Position numbers and translations under genes: made by a program. From positions 124,001-188,000 of the forward strand of contig NZ_FRBR01000007.1 of NCBI RefSeq assembly GCF_900142665.1: 64,000 nucleotides of DNA. Direction: 5' to 3'. Origin of the DNA: Roseovarius pacificus. GTDB taxonomy: Bacteria > Pseudomonadota > Alphaproteobacteria > Rhodobacterales > Rhodobacteraceae. This document shows positions 34,423-45,670 of the stretch, in pieces (position 1 is the first letter of the stretch; each line of letters opens with the position of its first letter). The notes beneath the pieces were generated by a model. The model was not told where the DNA came from. It ran no database searches and saw only the letters and a program-made list of their open reading frames with translations.

Positions 34423-35877
34423 ATGGTTTCGCGAGTCATCCCGGTCGAACCTTTCGATCTGATCGTGTTCGGCGGCACCGGTGATCTGGCGCGGCGCAAG
34501 ATTCTGCCGGCATTGTTTCGCCGTTATTGCGCGGGCCAGATGGGGGGCAGTTCACGGGTGATCGGCGCGGCCCGCAGCGACCTGGACGAGGCGGGCTATC
34601 GTGCCTTTGTCTCGGATGCGATTGCCGAGTTCGACCCCGACGCCACGCAGAACCGCGATCACCTGAGTGCCTTTCTGGAACGGGTGAGCTATGTCATTCT
34701 GGACGCAAGGGGCGATGCGGGGTGGGACAAACTGGCCGCATTGGTGCAGAAAGACCGGGTACGGGCCTATTATTTCTCGGTCGGGCCCGGCCTGTTCGGC
34801 GATCTGGCGCAGAGATTGCATACCTATGGTATGTCCGATGCGGATAGCCGGATCGTGGTGGAAAAGCCCTTTGGCCGCGATTTGGCCAGTGCGCGCGATC
34901 TGAACCGGGTTCTGGCGCAGCATTTCGAAGAGCGACAGATTTACCGGATCGACCATTACCTGGGGAAGGAAACCGTTCAGAACCTGATGGCGGTACGGTT
35001 CGGCAATATGCTGTTCGAGCCGCTTTGGAACAGTCAGTACGTGGATCACATTCAGATCACCGTGGCCGAAAGCGTCGGTGTCGGCGGACGCGGCGAATAC
35101 TACGACCGAGCGGGTGCGATGCGGGATATGATGCAGAACCACCTGATGCAATTGCTGTGCCTCATCGCGATGGAGCCACCGGCCAAGTTCGATCCCGACG
35201 CGGTGCGCGATGAAAAACTCAAGGTGATCCGAGCGCTCGATCCGGTGGAACCGGATTGCGTGGTGCGCGGCCAGTATCAGGCCGATGATGGCGCCCCCGG
35301 TTATCGCGACGAGGTCGAGGCGCCGGACAGCACGACCGAAAGTTTCGTGGCGATCCGGGCGCATATCAGCAATTGGCGGTGGGCTGGAACGCCGTTCTAC
35401 CTGCGGACCGGCAAACGCCTGAAGGCCCGCGCCAGCGAGATCGCGGTGGTGTTCAAGGATGCGCCGCATTCGATTTTCGGGGTGCAGGCCGGGCGGCACC
35501 GCAATATCCTGACCATTCGACTGCAACCCAATGAGGGGATCGAACTGGGCGTGACCATCAAGGAGCCGGGGCCGGGCGGCATGCGGTTGATCGACGTGCC
35601 GCTGGATATGACCTTTGCCGAGGCGCTTGGCCCGGACAGCGCGGATTTTCCCGATGCGTATGAACGCCTGATCATGGATGTGATCCGGGGGAATCAGACG
35701 CTGTTCATGCGCGGCGACGAGGTGGAAGAGGCCTGGAGCTGGACCGATCCGATCATTGAGGGCTGGGAAGAACGCGGCGAGGCACCGATCCCTTATGCGT
35801 CGGGAAGTGCAGGACCGGATGATGCGCTGATGCTGATGCACCGCGATGGTCGTCGCTGGAGGGAGATCAGGGCATGA
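34423..35877 (+). CDS. zwf: Glucose-6-phosphate 1-dehydrogenase
   Basis: A 484-residue enzyme that oxidises glucose-6-phosphate to 6-phosphogluconolactone with NADP, feeding the Entner-Doudoroff pathway. Nucleotide-binding GGTGDLARRK is near the N-terminus and the active-site block RIDHYLGKE is in the middle. The start at 34423 follows AGGAGG (34411-34416) at ideal distance; a TTG three bases earlier is in frame but unlikely. It is the first gene of zwf-pgl-pgi and overlaps pgl by 4 bp. Confidence 0.97.
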   Translation: MVSRVIPVEPFDLIVFGGTGDLARRKILPALFRRYCAGQMGGSSRVIGAARSDLDEAGYRAFVSDAIAEFDPDATQNRDHLSAFLERVSYVILDARGDAGWDKLAALVQKDRVRAYYFSVGPGLFGDLAQRLHTYGMSDADSRIVVEKPFGRDLASARDLNRVLAQHFEERQIYRIDHYLGKETVQNLMAVRFGNMLFEPLWNSQYVDHIQITVAESVGVGGRGEYYDRAGAMRDMMQNHLMQLLCLIAMEPPAKFDPDAVRDEKLKVIRALDPVEPDCVVRGQYQADDGAPGYRDEVEAPDSTTESFVAIRAHISNWRWAGTPFYLRTGKRLKARASEIAVVFKDAPHSIFGVQAGRHRNILTIRLQPNEGIELGVTIKEPGPGGMRLIDVPLDMTFAEALGPDSADFPDAYERLIMDVIRGNQTLFMRGDEVEEAWSWTDPIIEGWEERGEAPIPYASGSAGPDDALMLMHRDGRRWREIRA

Positions 35878-36545
35878 AACTGCTTGAATATGCCGACGAG
35901 GAAATGCTGGCCATCGACCTGGCCAACGTTCTGGCCGGAGAGTTGAAATCGGCGCTCAATCAACAGGACCGCGTGTTGTTCGTGGTGCCGGGGGGTACCA
36001 GTCCGGGTCCGGTTTTCGATGCGTTGTGCGACGCCAACCTCGACTGGAGCCGGGTTGATGTGATGTTGAGCGATGAGCGATGGGTGCCCGAGGTTCATGT
36101 GCGCTCGAACACGCGGATGATTCGCGAGCGCCTGTTGGTGGGACGTGCCGCCGCGGCGTGTTACCTGCCGCTTTGTGTCAAGGCGGCGGACCCGGATGCG
36201 GTGCTGGCCGAGCTGGAGGCCACCATCGCGCCGCGTCTGCCCATTTCCGTGCTGTTGCTGGGAATGGGGTCGGATATGCATACGGCTTCGCTTTTTCCCA
36301 AGGGAGATAATCTGGACCTGGCGTTATCGGATCGCGCGCCTGTGCTGGTCAGTATGCGCACGCCCGACCAGCCCGAACCGCGGATCACCCTGTCGGCGCA
36401 TGTTCTGAACGATGCAATGGCCAAGCACCTGTTGATCACCGGTCGTGCCAAGCGTGCGGCGTTGGAGCGGGCGCAAAGCATGACGCGGGCCGAGGCTCCG
36501 GTGCGGGCCGTACTGAACGACATGGTGGTGCATTGGACGGCTTAA
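35874..36545 (+). CDS. pgl: 6-phosphogluconolactonase
   Basis: This 223-residue DevB/Pgl-type enzyme hydrolyses the lactone made by Zwf. Typical blocks are VVPGGTSPGPVFDAL, VDVMLSDERWVPEVHVRSN and LLGMGSDMHTASLFP. The last reads DMHTASLFP where many homologues have DGHTASLFP. Its ATG overlaps the zwf stop, and pgi follows after 9 bp, so the three genes form one operon. Confidence 0.94.
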   Translation: MKLLEYADEEMLAIDLANVLAGELKSALNQQDRVLFVVPGGTSPGPVFDALCDANLDWSRVDVMLSDERWVPEVHVRSNTRMIRERLLVGRAAAACYLPLCVKAADPDAVLAELEATIAPRLPISVLLLGMGSDMHTASLFPKGDNLDLALSDRAPVLVSMRTPDQPEPRITLSAHVLNDAMAKHLLITGRAKRAALERAQSMTRAEAPVRAVLNDMVVHWTA

Positions 36546-36554
36546 GAGGCAGGG

Positions 36555-38162
36555 ATGTTTGAGAGGCTCAAGGATATAGCCGCCGAATTGGCCGGGCAGG
36601 ATATTGTCGATCTGTTCGCGCAGGACGATACGCGGGCGGAGGGATTTTCCGCCCGGTTTGACGGGATTTTGCTGGATTATTCGAAAACGCTGATCACCGA
36701 TGAGGTGCGTGCCGCGCTGATCGACCTGGCGGAAACGCGAGGCGTGGCGGCACGTCGCGATGCGATGTTCGCAGGGCAGGAGATCAACGAAACCGAGGGG
36801 CGCGCGGTGTTGCATATCGCGTTGCGCAACCTCGACGGTGCCCCGGTTCTGATCGAAGGGCATGACGTGATGCCCGAGGTCCGCGATACGCTGGGGCGGA
36901 TGGAAGCCTTTGCAGAGGATGTGCGCGGTGGGCGTGTCAAAGGGCAGGGCGGGGCGATCACCGATGTGGTGAATATCGGGATCGGCGGATCTCATCTGGG
37001 GCCCGAGATGGGTACGCTGGCCCTGAGGCCTTATCATGACGGCCCGCGCTGTCATTTCGTATCGAATGTGGACGGGGCCGATATTGCCGACACGCTGGCG
37101 GGGCTGGACCCGGCCACGACGCTGATCGTCGTGGCGTCGAAGTCTTTCACGACCGTGGAGACCATGACCAATGCCGAAACCGCCCGTGCCTGGATGGCCG
37201 AAGCGGTTTCCGATCCGGCGGCGCAGTTCGTGGCCGTTTCGACTGCCGAAGACAAGACGGCGGCCTTCGGCATCCCGCCCGAGCGCGTGTTTGGGTTCGG
37301 GGATTGGGTCGGCGGGCGCTATTCCATGTGGGGGCCGATCGGCCTGCCACTGATGATCGCCATCGGAGCGGAGGATTTCCGTGCCTTCCTGGGCGGTGCG
37401 GCGGCGATGGATGCGCATTTTCGCGAGGCTCCGTTGGCCCGGAACCTGCCGGTTCTGCTGGCCTTGGCGGGGCTGTGGCATCATCAGGTGTGCGGCTATC
37501 CCACGCGGGCGGTCTTGCCCTATGATCAGCGTCTGGCGCGTTTGCCTGCCTATTTTCAACAGCTGGAGATGGAATCGAACGGCAAGCGGGTGACGATGGA
37601 TGGCCTGCCGCTGGATGGTGTGTCCGGTCCGGTGGTCTGGGGGGAGCCGGGAACCAACGGGCAACATGCATTCTATCAGTTGATCCATCAGGGCACGCAG
37701 GTGGTGCCTTGCGAATTCATGGTGGCCGCCAAGGGGCATGAGCCGCATCTGGCGCATCATCACCGCCTGTTGGTGGCCAATTGCCTGGCGCAATCCGAGG
37801 CGCTGATGTGCGGGCGTTCGATGGATCAGGCGCGTGACTTGATGGCAAAGGCCGGATTCGAGGGCGACGAGTTGGAGCGGCAGGCCGCGCATCGGGTGTT
37901 TCCGGGGAACCGGCCTTCGACCACGCTGATCTATGACCGGCTGACGCCTCGCCGTCTGGGCCAGATCATCGCGCTTTACGAGCACCGGGTTTTTGTCGAA
38001 GGGGCGATCCTGGGGATCAACTCGTTCGATCAATGGGGTGTCGAACTGGGCAAGGTTCTGGCCACCCAACTGGAGCCGGTCCTGAGCGGTGACTCCGATG
38101 GCGCGGGAAAGGATGGTTCGACCCGCGCCCTTGTCGCCTTTGTGCGCCAGCACATGGAGTGA
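36555..38162 (+). CDS. pgi: Glucose-6-phosphate isomerase
   Basis: A 535-residue enzyme that interconverts glucose-6-phosphate and fructose-6-phosphate. The PGI signatures are present: [54 protein letters not shown] and a C-terminal GVELGKVLA. The ATG follows GGCAGGG. As the third gene after zwf and pgl it links fructose-6-phosphate to the Entner-Doudoroff route. Confidence 0.97.
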   Translation: MFERLKDIAAELAGQDIVDLFAQDDTRAEGFSARFDGILLDYSKTLITDEVRAALIDLAETRGVAARRDAMFAGQEINETEGRAVLHIALRNLDGAPVLIEGHDVMPEVRDTLGRMEAFAEDVRGGRVKGQGGAITDVVNIGIGGSHLGPEMGTLALRPYHDGPRCHFVSNVDGADIADTLAGLDPATTLIVVASKSFTTVETMTNAETARAWMAEAVSDPAAQFVAVSTAEDKTAAFGIPPERVFGFGDWVGGRYSMWGPIGLPLMIAIGAEDFRAFLGGAAAMDAHFREAPLARNLPVLLALAGLWHHQVCGYPTRAVLPYDQRLARLPAYFQQLEMESNGKRVTMDGLPLDGVSGPVVWGEPGTNGQHAFYQLIHQGTQVVPCEFMVAAKGHEPHLAHHHRLLVANCLAQSEALMCGRSMDQARDLMAKAGFEGDELERQAAHRVFPGNRPSTTLIYDRLTPRRLGQIIALYEHRVFVEGAILGINSFDQWGVELGKVLATQLEPVLSGDSDGAGKDGSTRALVAFVRQHME

Positions 38163-38184
38163 TTGCTGAGTCGGCTGTCGCGCC

Positions 38185-38349
38185 TTACCCTGCTGGGGGC
38201 ACACAATCCAGTTCTGCGGCATCCATATCCTGTACAGGATCGCCGGGCGCGCATTCCTCGCCGCTGATGGGATAGGTGTCGTCGTTGGCGCAGGACGCGA
38301 TCAAGGCGGGTGCGAGCAGAATCGCGAGGAGTTTCATAAATTTTGACAT
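38185..38349 (-). CDS. Small predicted lipoprotein
   Basis: A 54-residue frame between pgi and eno. It begins MSKFMKLLAILLAPALIASC, a lipoprotein signal peptide with lipobox LIASC, and continues with an acidic 34-residue mature part containing two more Cys (EECAPGD and LDCVPPAG). GAGG stands 5 bases before the ATG. The signal peptide and ribosome binding site argue that it is real, although it is small and I know no family for it. It is convergent with pgi. Confidence 0.6.
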   Translation of the reverse strand: MSKFMKLLAILLAPALIASCANDDTYPISGEECAPGDPVQDMDAAELDCVPPAG

Positions 38350-38408
38350 GCTTGCCTCGTATCAATTTGGCCGGAATTGGCACTGAATGTAGTCAAGTTA
38401 GTAAATCT

Positions 38409-38445
38409 GCCCGCATCCTGCGTTGATCGGGATCAAGATGCGGGC
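38409..38445 (-). terminator. Hairpin downstream of eno
   Basis: GCCCGCATC (38409-38417) pairs with GATGCGGGC (38437-38445): a 9-bp stem with a 19-base loop, 11 bp after the eno stop. The T tract is weak, so efficiency is uncertain. Confidence 0.5.
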
Positions 38446-38455
38446 GGAAGGTCGA

Positions 38456-39817
<1,362 letters not shown>

Positions 39818-40693
39818 TCAGGCACGTCGGGCGCGGCGGCGCAGCCGGCGTTCGCGAAAGAGCGTGTAAAGGCCGGAGGCGATGATCACCGTTGCACCGA
39901 TCAGCGTCAGAGCGTCGGGCTGTTCGTCGAACAGGGTAACGGCAATGATCAGGGCAAACACAAGCCGCGAATAGCGAAACGGAGTCACAAAGGACACTTC
40001 GCCGATACGCATCGCCGCGACGATTGCATAATAGGCCGCAACACCCAGAACCAGCGCAAACGCCATGTCGCGCCAGTTGGTGGCGCTTGGGGTTGCGGCA
40101 TCGCCCGTCAGCCACATCATCAGCAGGCCGGCGGGAACAACCGTGGCGAACCCATAGCTGGAAATCTGCATCGAGGTGACGTGGCGTGGCACGGCACGCG
40201 TGGCCAGATCGCGCATGGCCAGCCCGATCACCGCCTGCACAGCGAACAGCGAAGCGGGCTGGAACCCGGCCAGACCGGGGCGGAGCACCATCAGAACCCC
40301 GGCAAAGCCCACCAGAATCGCGCTCCACCTGCGCCAGCCGACATCCTCGCCCAGAAACAGCGCTGCCCCAAGCGTGACAGCAAGCGGTGTGGCCTGAAGG
40401 ATGGCCGAGGCCGAGGAAAGAGGTGTCAGGGCGATGGCCGTGACAAAGCCAATGGTGCCGATCAACTCGCCCAGATTGCGCAGCATAACCGGGGCGCAGA
40501 ACAGATCGCGGGAAAACAGGCGATGACCGCGCGCCAGGGCAGCGGCGCCAAAGATCAGCGCGCCGCCCAATCCCAACAGAACGAGGATCTGCCCCACAGG
40601 CAGATCTTGTGACAGGCGTTTGACGAACATGTCTTCCAGTGCAAAGCCAGCCATGGCCAGCACCATCAGCGCACTGCCGCGCAGGTTTTCCAT
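39818..40693 (-). CDS. EamA/DMT family transporter
   Basis: This 291-residue membrane protein has about ten helices and two EamA repeats, each ending in a GxLM or GLYT-type helix (GFAGVLMVLRPG; ATVIIASGLYTLFRERR). DMT permeases export metabolites across the inner membrane; substrate prediction is not possible. The ATG at 40693 (MENLRGSALMVLAMAG) directly precedes the first helix and is preferred over the ORF start at 40756. Confidence 0.88.
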   Translation of the reverse strand: MENLRGSALMVLAMAGFALEDMFVKRLSQDLPVGQILVLLGLGGALIFGAAALARGHRLFSRDLFCAPVMLRNLGELIGTIGFVTAIALTPLSSASAILQATPLAVTLGAALFLGEDVGWRRWSAILVGFAGVLMVLRPGLAGFQPASLFAVQAVIGLAMRDLATRAVPRHVTSMQISSYGFATVVPAGLLMMWLTGDAATPSATNWRDMAFALVLGVAAYYAIVAAMRIGEVSFVTPFRYSRLVFALIIAVTLFDEQPDALTLIGATVIIASGLYTLFRERRLRRRARRA

Positions 40694-40788
40694 TGTCTGT
40701 CCTCGGGGGATCGTTCGCGTTATTGCCTGCCTATGCCTGCCGCTGCGTCTTGGCAAGCCGGGGAAGGCAGGTGATCAGGGACGTCAGG

Positions 40789-41199
40789 TTATTTCTTGAT
40801 CGGGACGCCGTAGAGTTCCAGCCGATGCCCCTTGAGGCGATAGCCAAGTTTTTCCGCGATCTTTTCCTGAAGCGCCTCGATCTCGGGGTCGACGAATTCG
40901 ATCACCTCGCCCGAGTGCATATCGATCAGGTGATCGTGGTGGTCGCGTTCAGCGTCCTCATAGCGGGCCCGTCCGTCGCCGAATTCCAGCTTTTCAAGGA
41001 TTCCGGCCTCTTCGAACAGCTTGACGGTGCGATAGACCGTGGCGATCGAGATGCGCGGATCGCGGGCCGAGGCGCGGGCATAAAGCTCTTCGACATCGGG
41101 GTGGTCCTCGGAGGTTTCCAGAACCGAGGCGATGATGCGGCGCTGGCCGGTCATGCGCAGGCCCTTGGCCTCGCAACGCTCGGTAATGGTTTCGGACAT
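40789..41199 (-). CDS. fur: Fur family transcriptional regulator (Fur/Mur type)
   Basis: A 136-residue protein with an N-terminal winged helix (GLRMTGQRRIIASVL, ISIATVYRTVKLFEEAGI) and a dimerisation domain carrying the metal site HHDHLIDMHSGEVIEFVDPEIE. C-terminal CxxC motifs are absent, as in alphaproteobacterial Fur/Mur proteins that sense Mn or Fe. The HHDHL pattern favours Fur/Mur over Irr. The ATG at 41199 is the family start; the frame upstream is unrelated. Confidence 0.87.
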   Translation of the reverse strand: MSETITERCEAKGLRMTGQRRIIASVLETSEDHPDVEELYARASARDPRISIATVYRTVKLFEEAGILEKLEFGDGRARYEDAERDHHDHLIDMHSGEVIEFVDPEIEALQEKIAEKLGYRLKGHRLELYGVPIKK

Positions 41200-41522
41200 G
41201 ACTGCCCCCTTGTCGTCATCGGGGTGTTGGATAGCTGCATCGCGAAAATGAATCCAGCCGTTTTCCGCGCCGCGCTTGACTTTGGGCTGTAGCGGGCGCA
41301 TGTGCATGTCAACCGATGTTTCCTGCCGCGTGAGCAGTCGGGCCGCCTCAGGGCATGCCCACCATGAAACATCGCGGAGTGTTCCCAAAATCACGCGTGG
41401 GTCCGAACCATCAGGGCGATGTCCGGCACGAGGCCGGGCATGGGCCTTGGTGACACCACGATTTGTCCGCCTCGAAAGGGCGGTTGTGGCATGTGCACAA
41501 CGCCATGCCCGAAAGGATATAT

Positions 41523-42791
41523 ATGAACCTGTTTCAGGAAATGGGCCTGCCCGGCCCGCTGGTGAAAAAGCTGGCGCAGATGGGCATTACCGAACCGACC
41601 CCCATTCAGGAGCGCGCGATTCCCTTTGCGTTGGACGGTGATGACGTCATGGGATTGGCGCAGACGGGGACGGGCAAGACGGCGGCCTTTGGCCTGCCTT
41701 TGCTGGCGCAACTGATGGAGGTGCGTGGCAAACCCGCGCCGAAATCCGTGCGCAGCCTGATCCTTGCCCCCACGCGCGAACTGGCGGGGCAGATTCGCGA
41801 CACGCTGGTGCCGCTGGTCAAGGATACGCCGATCAAAGTGGGGCTGGTTGTCGGCGGCGCGTCGATCAATGCCCAGATCAAACGGCTTGAGCGCGGTACC
41901 GATGTGCTGGTGGCCACGCCGGGGCGTTTGCTGGATTTGCTGGACCGTCGTGCGCTGAACCTCGACGCCACGCAGTTTCTGGTGCTGGACGAGGCCGACC
42001 AGATGCTTGACCTGGGCTTTATTCATGCGCTGCGCAAGATCGCGGGGCTGTTGCCGGACGAACGTCAGACGATGCTGTTTTCGGCCACCATGCCCAAGCA
42101 GATGGAAGAAATCGCCGCCAGCTATCTGACCCATCCCAAACGCGTGCAGGTCAGCCCGCCGGGCAAGGCCGCCGACAAGATCACACAGGCGGTGCATTTC
42201 ATCGCCAAGTCGGAAAAGCCCAACCTGCTGATCGAACTTCTGGACGGGCATCGCGACGAACTGGCGCTGGTGTTCGGGCGCACCAAACATGGTTCGGACA
42301 AGCTGGCCAAGCGGCTGGAGGCGGCGGGATTTGCCGTGGCGGCCATTCATGGCAACAAAAGCCAGGGCCAGCGTGATCGCGCGCTCAAGGCCTTTCGCGC
42401 GGGTGAGGTCCGGGTGTTGGTGGCCACCGATGTGGCCGCGCGGGGGCTGGATATCCCCGATGTGAAACACGTCTACAATTTCGACCTTCCGAACGTGGCC
42501 GAAAACTATGTCCACCGGATCGGGCGGACTGCGCGCGCGGGCCGTGACGGGGCCGCCGTGGCCTTTTGTGCGCCCGACGAGATGGGCGAATTGAAAGACA
42601 TCCAGAAGGTTATGGGGATTTCCATTCCCGTGGCGTCGGGGCGTCCGTGGGCCGATTTGCCAGACCCCAATGCCAAACCCAAGGGCCGTGGCGGCCCGCG
42701 CCGGGGCAAAGGCGGTGGCGCTCAGCCAGGCAAATCGCAAGGCGGGCCACGCAGGCGCCACCGTAGTGGGCCGCGCAAGAAAGCCGCCTGA
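41523..42791 (+). CDS. DEAD-box RNA helicase (RhlE-like)
   Basis: A 422-residue RNA helicase with every core motif visible: Q motif EPTPIQERAIP, motif I AQTGTGKT, Ia PTRELAGQ, II VLDEADQML, III SAT, and VI HRIGRTARAGR. A Gly/Arg/Lys-rich tail follows (GPRRGKGGG, RRRHRSGPRKKAA), typical of RhlE-like enzymes that bind rRNA. AAAGGA ends 7 bases before the ATG at 41523. A strong terminator follows the stop. Confidence 0.93.
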   Translation: MNLFQEMGLPGPLVKKLAQMGITEPTPIQERAIPFALDGDDVMGLAQTGTGKTAAFGLPLLAQLMEVRGKPAPKSVRSLILAPTRELAGQIRDTLVPLVKDTPIKVGLVVGGASINAQIKRLERGTDVLVATPGRLLDLLDRRALNLDATQFLVLDEADQMLDLGFIHALRKIAGLLPDERQTMLFSATMPKQMEEIAASYLTHPKRVQVSPPGKAADKITQAVHFIAKSEKPNLLIELLDGHRDELALVFGRTKHGSDKLAKRLEAAGFAVAAIHGNKSQGQRDRALKAFRAGEVRVLVATDVAARGLDIPDVKHVYNFDLPNVAENYVHRIGRTARAGRDGAAVAFCAPDEMGELKDIQKVMGISIPVASGRPWADLPDPNAKPKGRGGPRRGKGGGAQPGKSQGGPRRRHRSGPRKKAA

Positions 42792-42807
42792 TTGGTCAGA
42801 TACATGG

Positions 42808-42837
42808 CCCGCGCCTTCAGGGGCGCGGGTCTTTTTC
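42808..42837. terminator. Rho-independent terminator after the DEAD-box helicase gene
   Basis: CCCGCGCC (42808-42815) and GGCGCGGG (42822-42829) form an 8-bp GC stem with a 6-base loop, followed by TCTTTTTC. The converging endonuclease gene stops inside the hairpin (42817). Confidence 0.85.
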
Positions 42838-43554
42838 GCTGGACCGCGTAAGATCGGCCCAGACGGGCAGGTGGTCCGAGGCGATATGCGCCGGCTGGTG
42901 GCTATGCACGCCCATTGCCGTGGCCGTCAGTTCGGGGCTGAGCGCGATACGATCCAGCGAAGCAACAGGGCGCGGCGCGGGAAACGAGGCGTGCATGGGC
43001 AGGAAGCTGACCCGCTTGATGGCGGCGTCCAATGCCATGCCCTTGCCCCATTCGTTGAAATCTCCGGCAAAAACCGTAGGCATTTCGGGTAGTTGCCGTA
43101 ACGCGCGACAGATCGTACCCAGTTGCAGCAACCGGTATCGGCGAACAAGCCCCAGATGCACGCCGATGACACGCAATGGGCCGATGGAGGTGTTCAGATC
43201 AGCGCGGATTGCGCCGCGCGGCTCCAGCCCCGGCAGCTCCATGTGAGCGGTTTCAAGCACCTGCGCCTCTCCGCGCACCAGCATCGCGTTACCATGCCAG
43301 CCGAGCGATCCGCCCGGCGCACCAAAGGGCAGAATGCTCCAGCCATCTTCTTCTATCATGTCGTGCGGGAGGGCAGCAGGCCGGGGTGGCAGGCGTTTAT
43401 CGACCTCCTGCAATACAACAATATCGGCCGCCAGGGCATTGATAACGCGCAGGCTGCGGTCCGGCCTGCGGCGCAGGTCCAGCCCGACGCATTTCTGAAG
43501 GTTGTAGGTTGCAATTCTGAGCGCAGATGCCTTCATGGGCTCATATAAAGGCAT
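42817..43554 (-). CDS. Endonuclease/exonuclease/phosphatase (EEP) family protein
   Basis: This 245-residue product carries EEP motifs: RIATYNLQKCVG at the N-terminus, LQEVD (catalytic Glu), GVHLGL, FAGDFNEWG and the final SDHLPVWAD with its catalytic Asp-His. The family includes DNA repair nucleases, phospholipases and phosphatases; the subtype is not evident. An alternative ATG at 43536 would shorten the N-terminus by six residues. It diverges from the neighbouring membrane protein gene with about 20 bp between starts. Confidence 0.87.
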   Translation of the reverse strand: MPLYEPMKASALRIATYNLQKCVGLDLRRRPDRSLRVINALAADIVVLQEVDKRLPPRPAALPHDMIEEDGWSILPFGAPGGSLGWHGNAMLVRGEAQVLETAHMELPGLEPRGAIRADLNTSIGPLRVIGVHLGLVRRYRLLQLGTICRALRQLPEMPTVFAGDFNEWGKGMALDAAIKRVSFLPMHASFPAPRPVASLDRIALSPELTATAMGVHSHQPAHIASDHLPVWADLTRSSEKDPRP

Positions 43555-43575
43555 TTATAGCGGGATTGTCACCTC

Positions 43576-44211
43576 GTGTTTTCCGAACAGACATGGCTGG
43601 CACGTATTATCTGGGGCGCATTGTTGGTCGTGGCGCTGTGGGCTTTGGTCGAATGGCAGCTCGAACTGGCCTTTGTCGCCCTGGCCACGCTGGCCCTGTC
43701 GGTGGCGCCGCTGTTCGTCGCGAGATGGGCCGACATCCGTGTGCCGCCCAGTTTCATCGCCGCGCTTGTGATATTCGTGGCCGGGACACTGTTTCTGGGA
43801 GAAGTCTTTGATTTCTATGAACGTCTTTGGTGGTGGGACATGGCGATGCATGCCAGTTCGGCTGTGGGGTTCGGCCTGATCGGATTTGTTCTGATGTTCA
43901 TCATGTTCCAGGGCGACCGTTTTGCCGCGCCACCGATTGCGGTGGCCTTTTTCGCCTTTTGTTTTGCCATGACCATCGGCGTTCTGTGGGAGATATTCGA
44001 ATTCGGCATGGATCAGACATTCGGCATGAACATGCAAAAATCCGGCCTGATGGATACGATGGGCGATCTGATCGTCGACATGATCGGCGCTATGATCGGG
44101 GCGGCGTCTGGGTTTGCCTATCTCAAGGGGCAGGCGCGGGGCGGGGTGCAGCAGTTGATCGACGAATTCGTCGAGCGCAATCCCCGGTTTTTCAAACGTT
44201 GGAAAAAGTAG
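43576..44211 (+). CDS. YjdF-like (DUF2238) membrane protein
   Basis: The 211-residue product has six predicted helices, with FYERLWWWDMAMHASSAVGFGLIGFVLMF and IGVLWEIFEFGMDQ in the conserved places. Length and pattern are close to YjdF/DUF2238 proteins, whose function is unknown. The predicted start is GTG at 43576, since no ATG stands closer to the first helix. Certainty on the family name is moderate. Confidence 0.72.
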   Translation: MFSEQTWLARIIWGALLVVALWALVEWQLELAFVALATLALSVAPLFVARWADIRVPPSFIAALVIFVAGTLFLGEVFDFYERLWWWDMAMHASSAVGFGLIGFVLMFIMFQGDRFAAPPIAVAFFAFCFAMTIGVLWEIFEFGMDQTFGMNMQKSGLMDTMGDLIVDMIGAMIGAASGFAYLKGQARGGVQQLIDEFVERNPRFFKRWKK

Positions 44212-44217
44212 GGGCGC

Positions 44218-45639
44218 TCAGGTGCCGCAGAATGTCTGCTGCACCACCTCGGATGGCTCGGGCGGGCGCATCAGGTCCTGCGCATCCGGCTGAGCGTCAC
44301 AGGGGCGTGACAGGACCCGCATCAACCGATCAAAAGGCCGGAAATCGCCTGCCACGGCAGACTGGATCATCTGTTCGATCCGGTGATTGCGCGGGATATA
44401 GATGGGGTTCGCGGTGCGCATTGTGTCCTGCGGATTATCCTCTGCCTCGATCCGGCTGCGCCAGCGGGGCTCCCATGTGTCAAAGGCTGTCGGATCAAGG
44501 AACTGATCGCGCGGCGCTCCGTTGCTCAGGGCGTTGAAGGTATTGGTGAAATCGGCGCGGTTCTCGGCCATGAGACGCAACAGATCGACGATCAGGGATT
44601 CGTCCTCGGGGGTTGCATCGGCTATCCCGATCTTGCGCCCATAGGCGCGCAGCCAATGACTGTGGATGCGGTCGGGCATGGCGTGGATGATATTGGTGAA
44701 GTCTTCGACCGCCGCGTCCTGATCGGGCATCAGGGCGACCAGAGCCGTCGCCAGTTGCGCCATGTTCCAGACGATCACATTGGGCTGGCTGGAAAAGGCA
44801 TAGCGCCCGTGGGCGTCGATTGAACTATAGACCGTATCGGGATGATAGCTGTCCATGAAGGCGCAAGGGCCATAGTCGATGGTTTCGCCGGAAATCGTGG
44901 TGTTGTCGGTATTCATCACGCCATGGATAAAGCCTATGGACATCCATTGCGCTACCAGTCCGGCTTGTCGTTCGGCCACGGTTTGCAGCAGATCTGCCGG
45001 GGTTTCGGCATTCGGCGCGTGGCGTTTCACGGTATACTCGAACAGGGCCCGAAGGCCGGGGATGTCGCGCCGCGCGGCGAAATACTGGAATGTGCCCACC
45101 CGCAGGTGACTGGAGGCCACGCGGGTCAGCACCGCGCCGGGCAGGGCGCCTGTTTCGCGGTAAACACTCTCGCCCGTGGCCACGGCGGCCAGGGCGCGGG
45201 TGGTGGGGATGCCAAGCGCATGCATCGCCTCGGACACCACGTATTCGCGCAGTACCGGCCCCAGCCATGCGCGCCCGTCCCCCATCCGGGAATAGGGGGT
45301 GAGCCCCGAGCCTTTCAGTTGAATATCAAGGCGTTGGCCGTCATTCTTCATGACCTCGCCCAGCAAATGCGCCCGCCCGTCGCCAAGTTGGGGAGAGAAG
45401 CCGCCGAACTGATGCCCGGCATAGACCTGCGCCAGTGGCTCCGCCCCGTCGGGCAACATGTTGCCTGCGAAAACCTGCGCCATGTCCTCGACCGCGCCGG
45501 GGGCGATGCCCAGATCGGCGGCAAGCGCGTCGTTGAAGGCCAGCAAGGTGGGCGCCTTGACCGGGACGGGCGCCAAGCGGCTGTAGAACCTGTCGGGCAG
45601 GCGGGCATAGCTGTTTTCAAAGGGAATATGCAGGGTCAT
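44218..45639 (-). CDS. selO: SelO family protein adenylyltransferase (YdiU)
   Basis: A 473-residue pseudokinase-fold enzyme that AMPylates protein hydroxyl groups. Blocks typical for SelO are [40 protein letters not shown], and [22 protein letters not shown], where the Asn and Asp residues bind Mg-ATP. Bacterial members lack the C-terminal selenocysteine; this one ends QQTFCGT, with a Cys near the end. It lies tail to tail with the YjdF-like gene. Confidence 0.95.
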   Translation of the reverse strand: MTLHIPFENSYARLPDRFYSRLAPVPVKAPTLLAFNDALAADLGIAPGAVEDMAQVFAGNMLPDGAEPLAQVYAGHQFGGFSPQLGDGRAHLLGEVMKNDGQRLDIQLKGSGLTPYSRMGDGRAWLGPVLREYVVSEAMHALGIPTTRALAAVATGESVYRETGALPGAVLTRVASSHLRVGTFQYFAARRDIPGLRALFEYTVKRHAPNAETPADLLQTVAERQAGLVAQWMSIGFIHGVMNTDNTTISGETIDYGPCAFMDSYHPDTVYSSIDAHGRYAFSSQPNVIVWNMAQLATALVALMPDQDAAVEDFTNIIHAMPDRIHSHWLRAYGRKIGIADATPEDESLIVDLLRLMAENRADFTNTFNALSNGAPRDQFLDPTAFDTWEPRWRSRIEAEDNPQDTMRTANPIYIPRNHRIEQMIQSAVAGDFRPFDRLMRVLSRPCDAQPDAQDLMRPPEPSEVVQQTFCGT

Positions 45640-45670
45640 GCCCTTAACCTAGGCGCATGGCAGATGAATG

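Noticed and set aside
36324..38222. 632-codon minus-strand frame opposite pgi and pgl
   Set aside because: Shadow of the zwf-pgl-pgi operon; no start site or protein family pattern.
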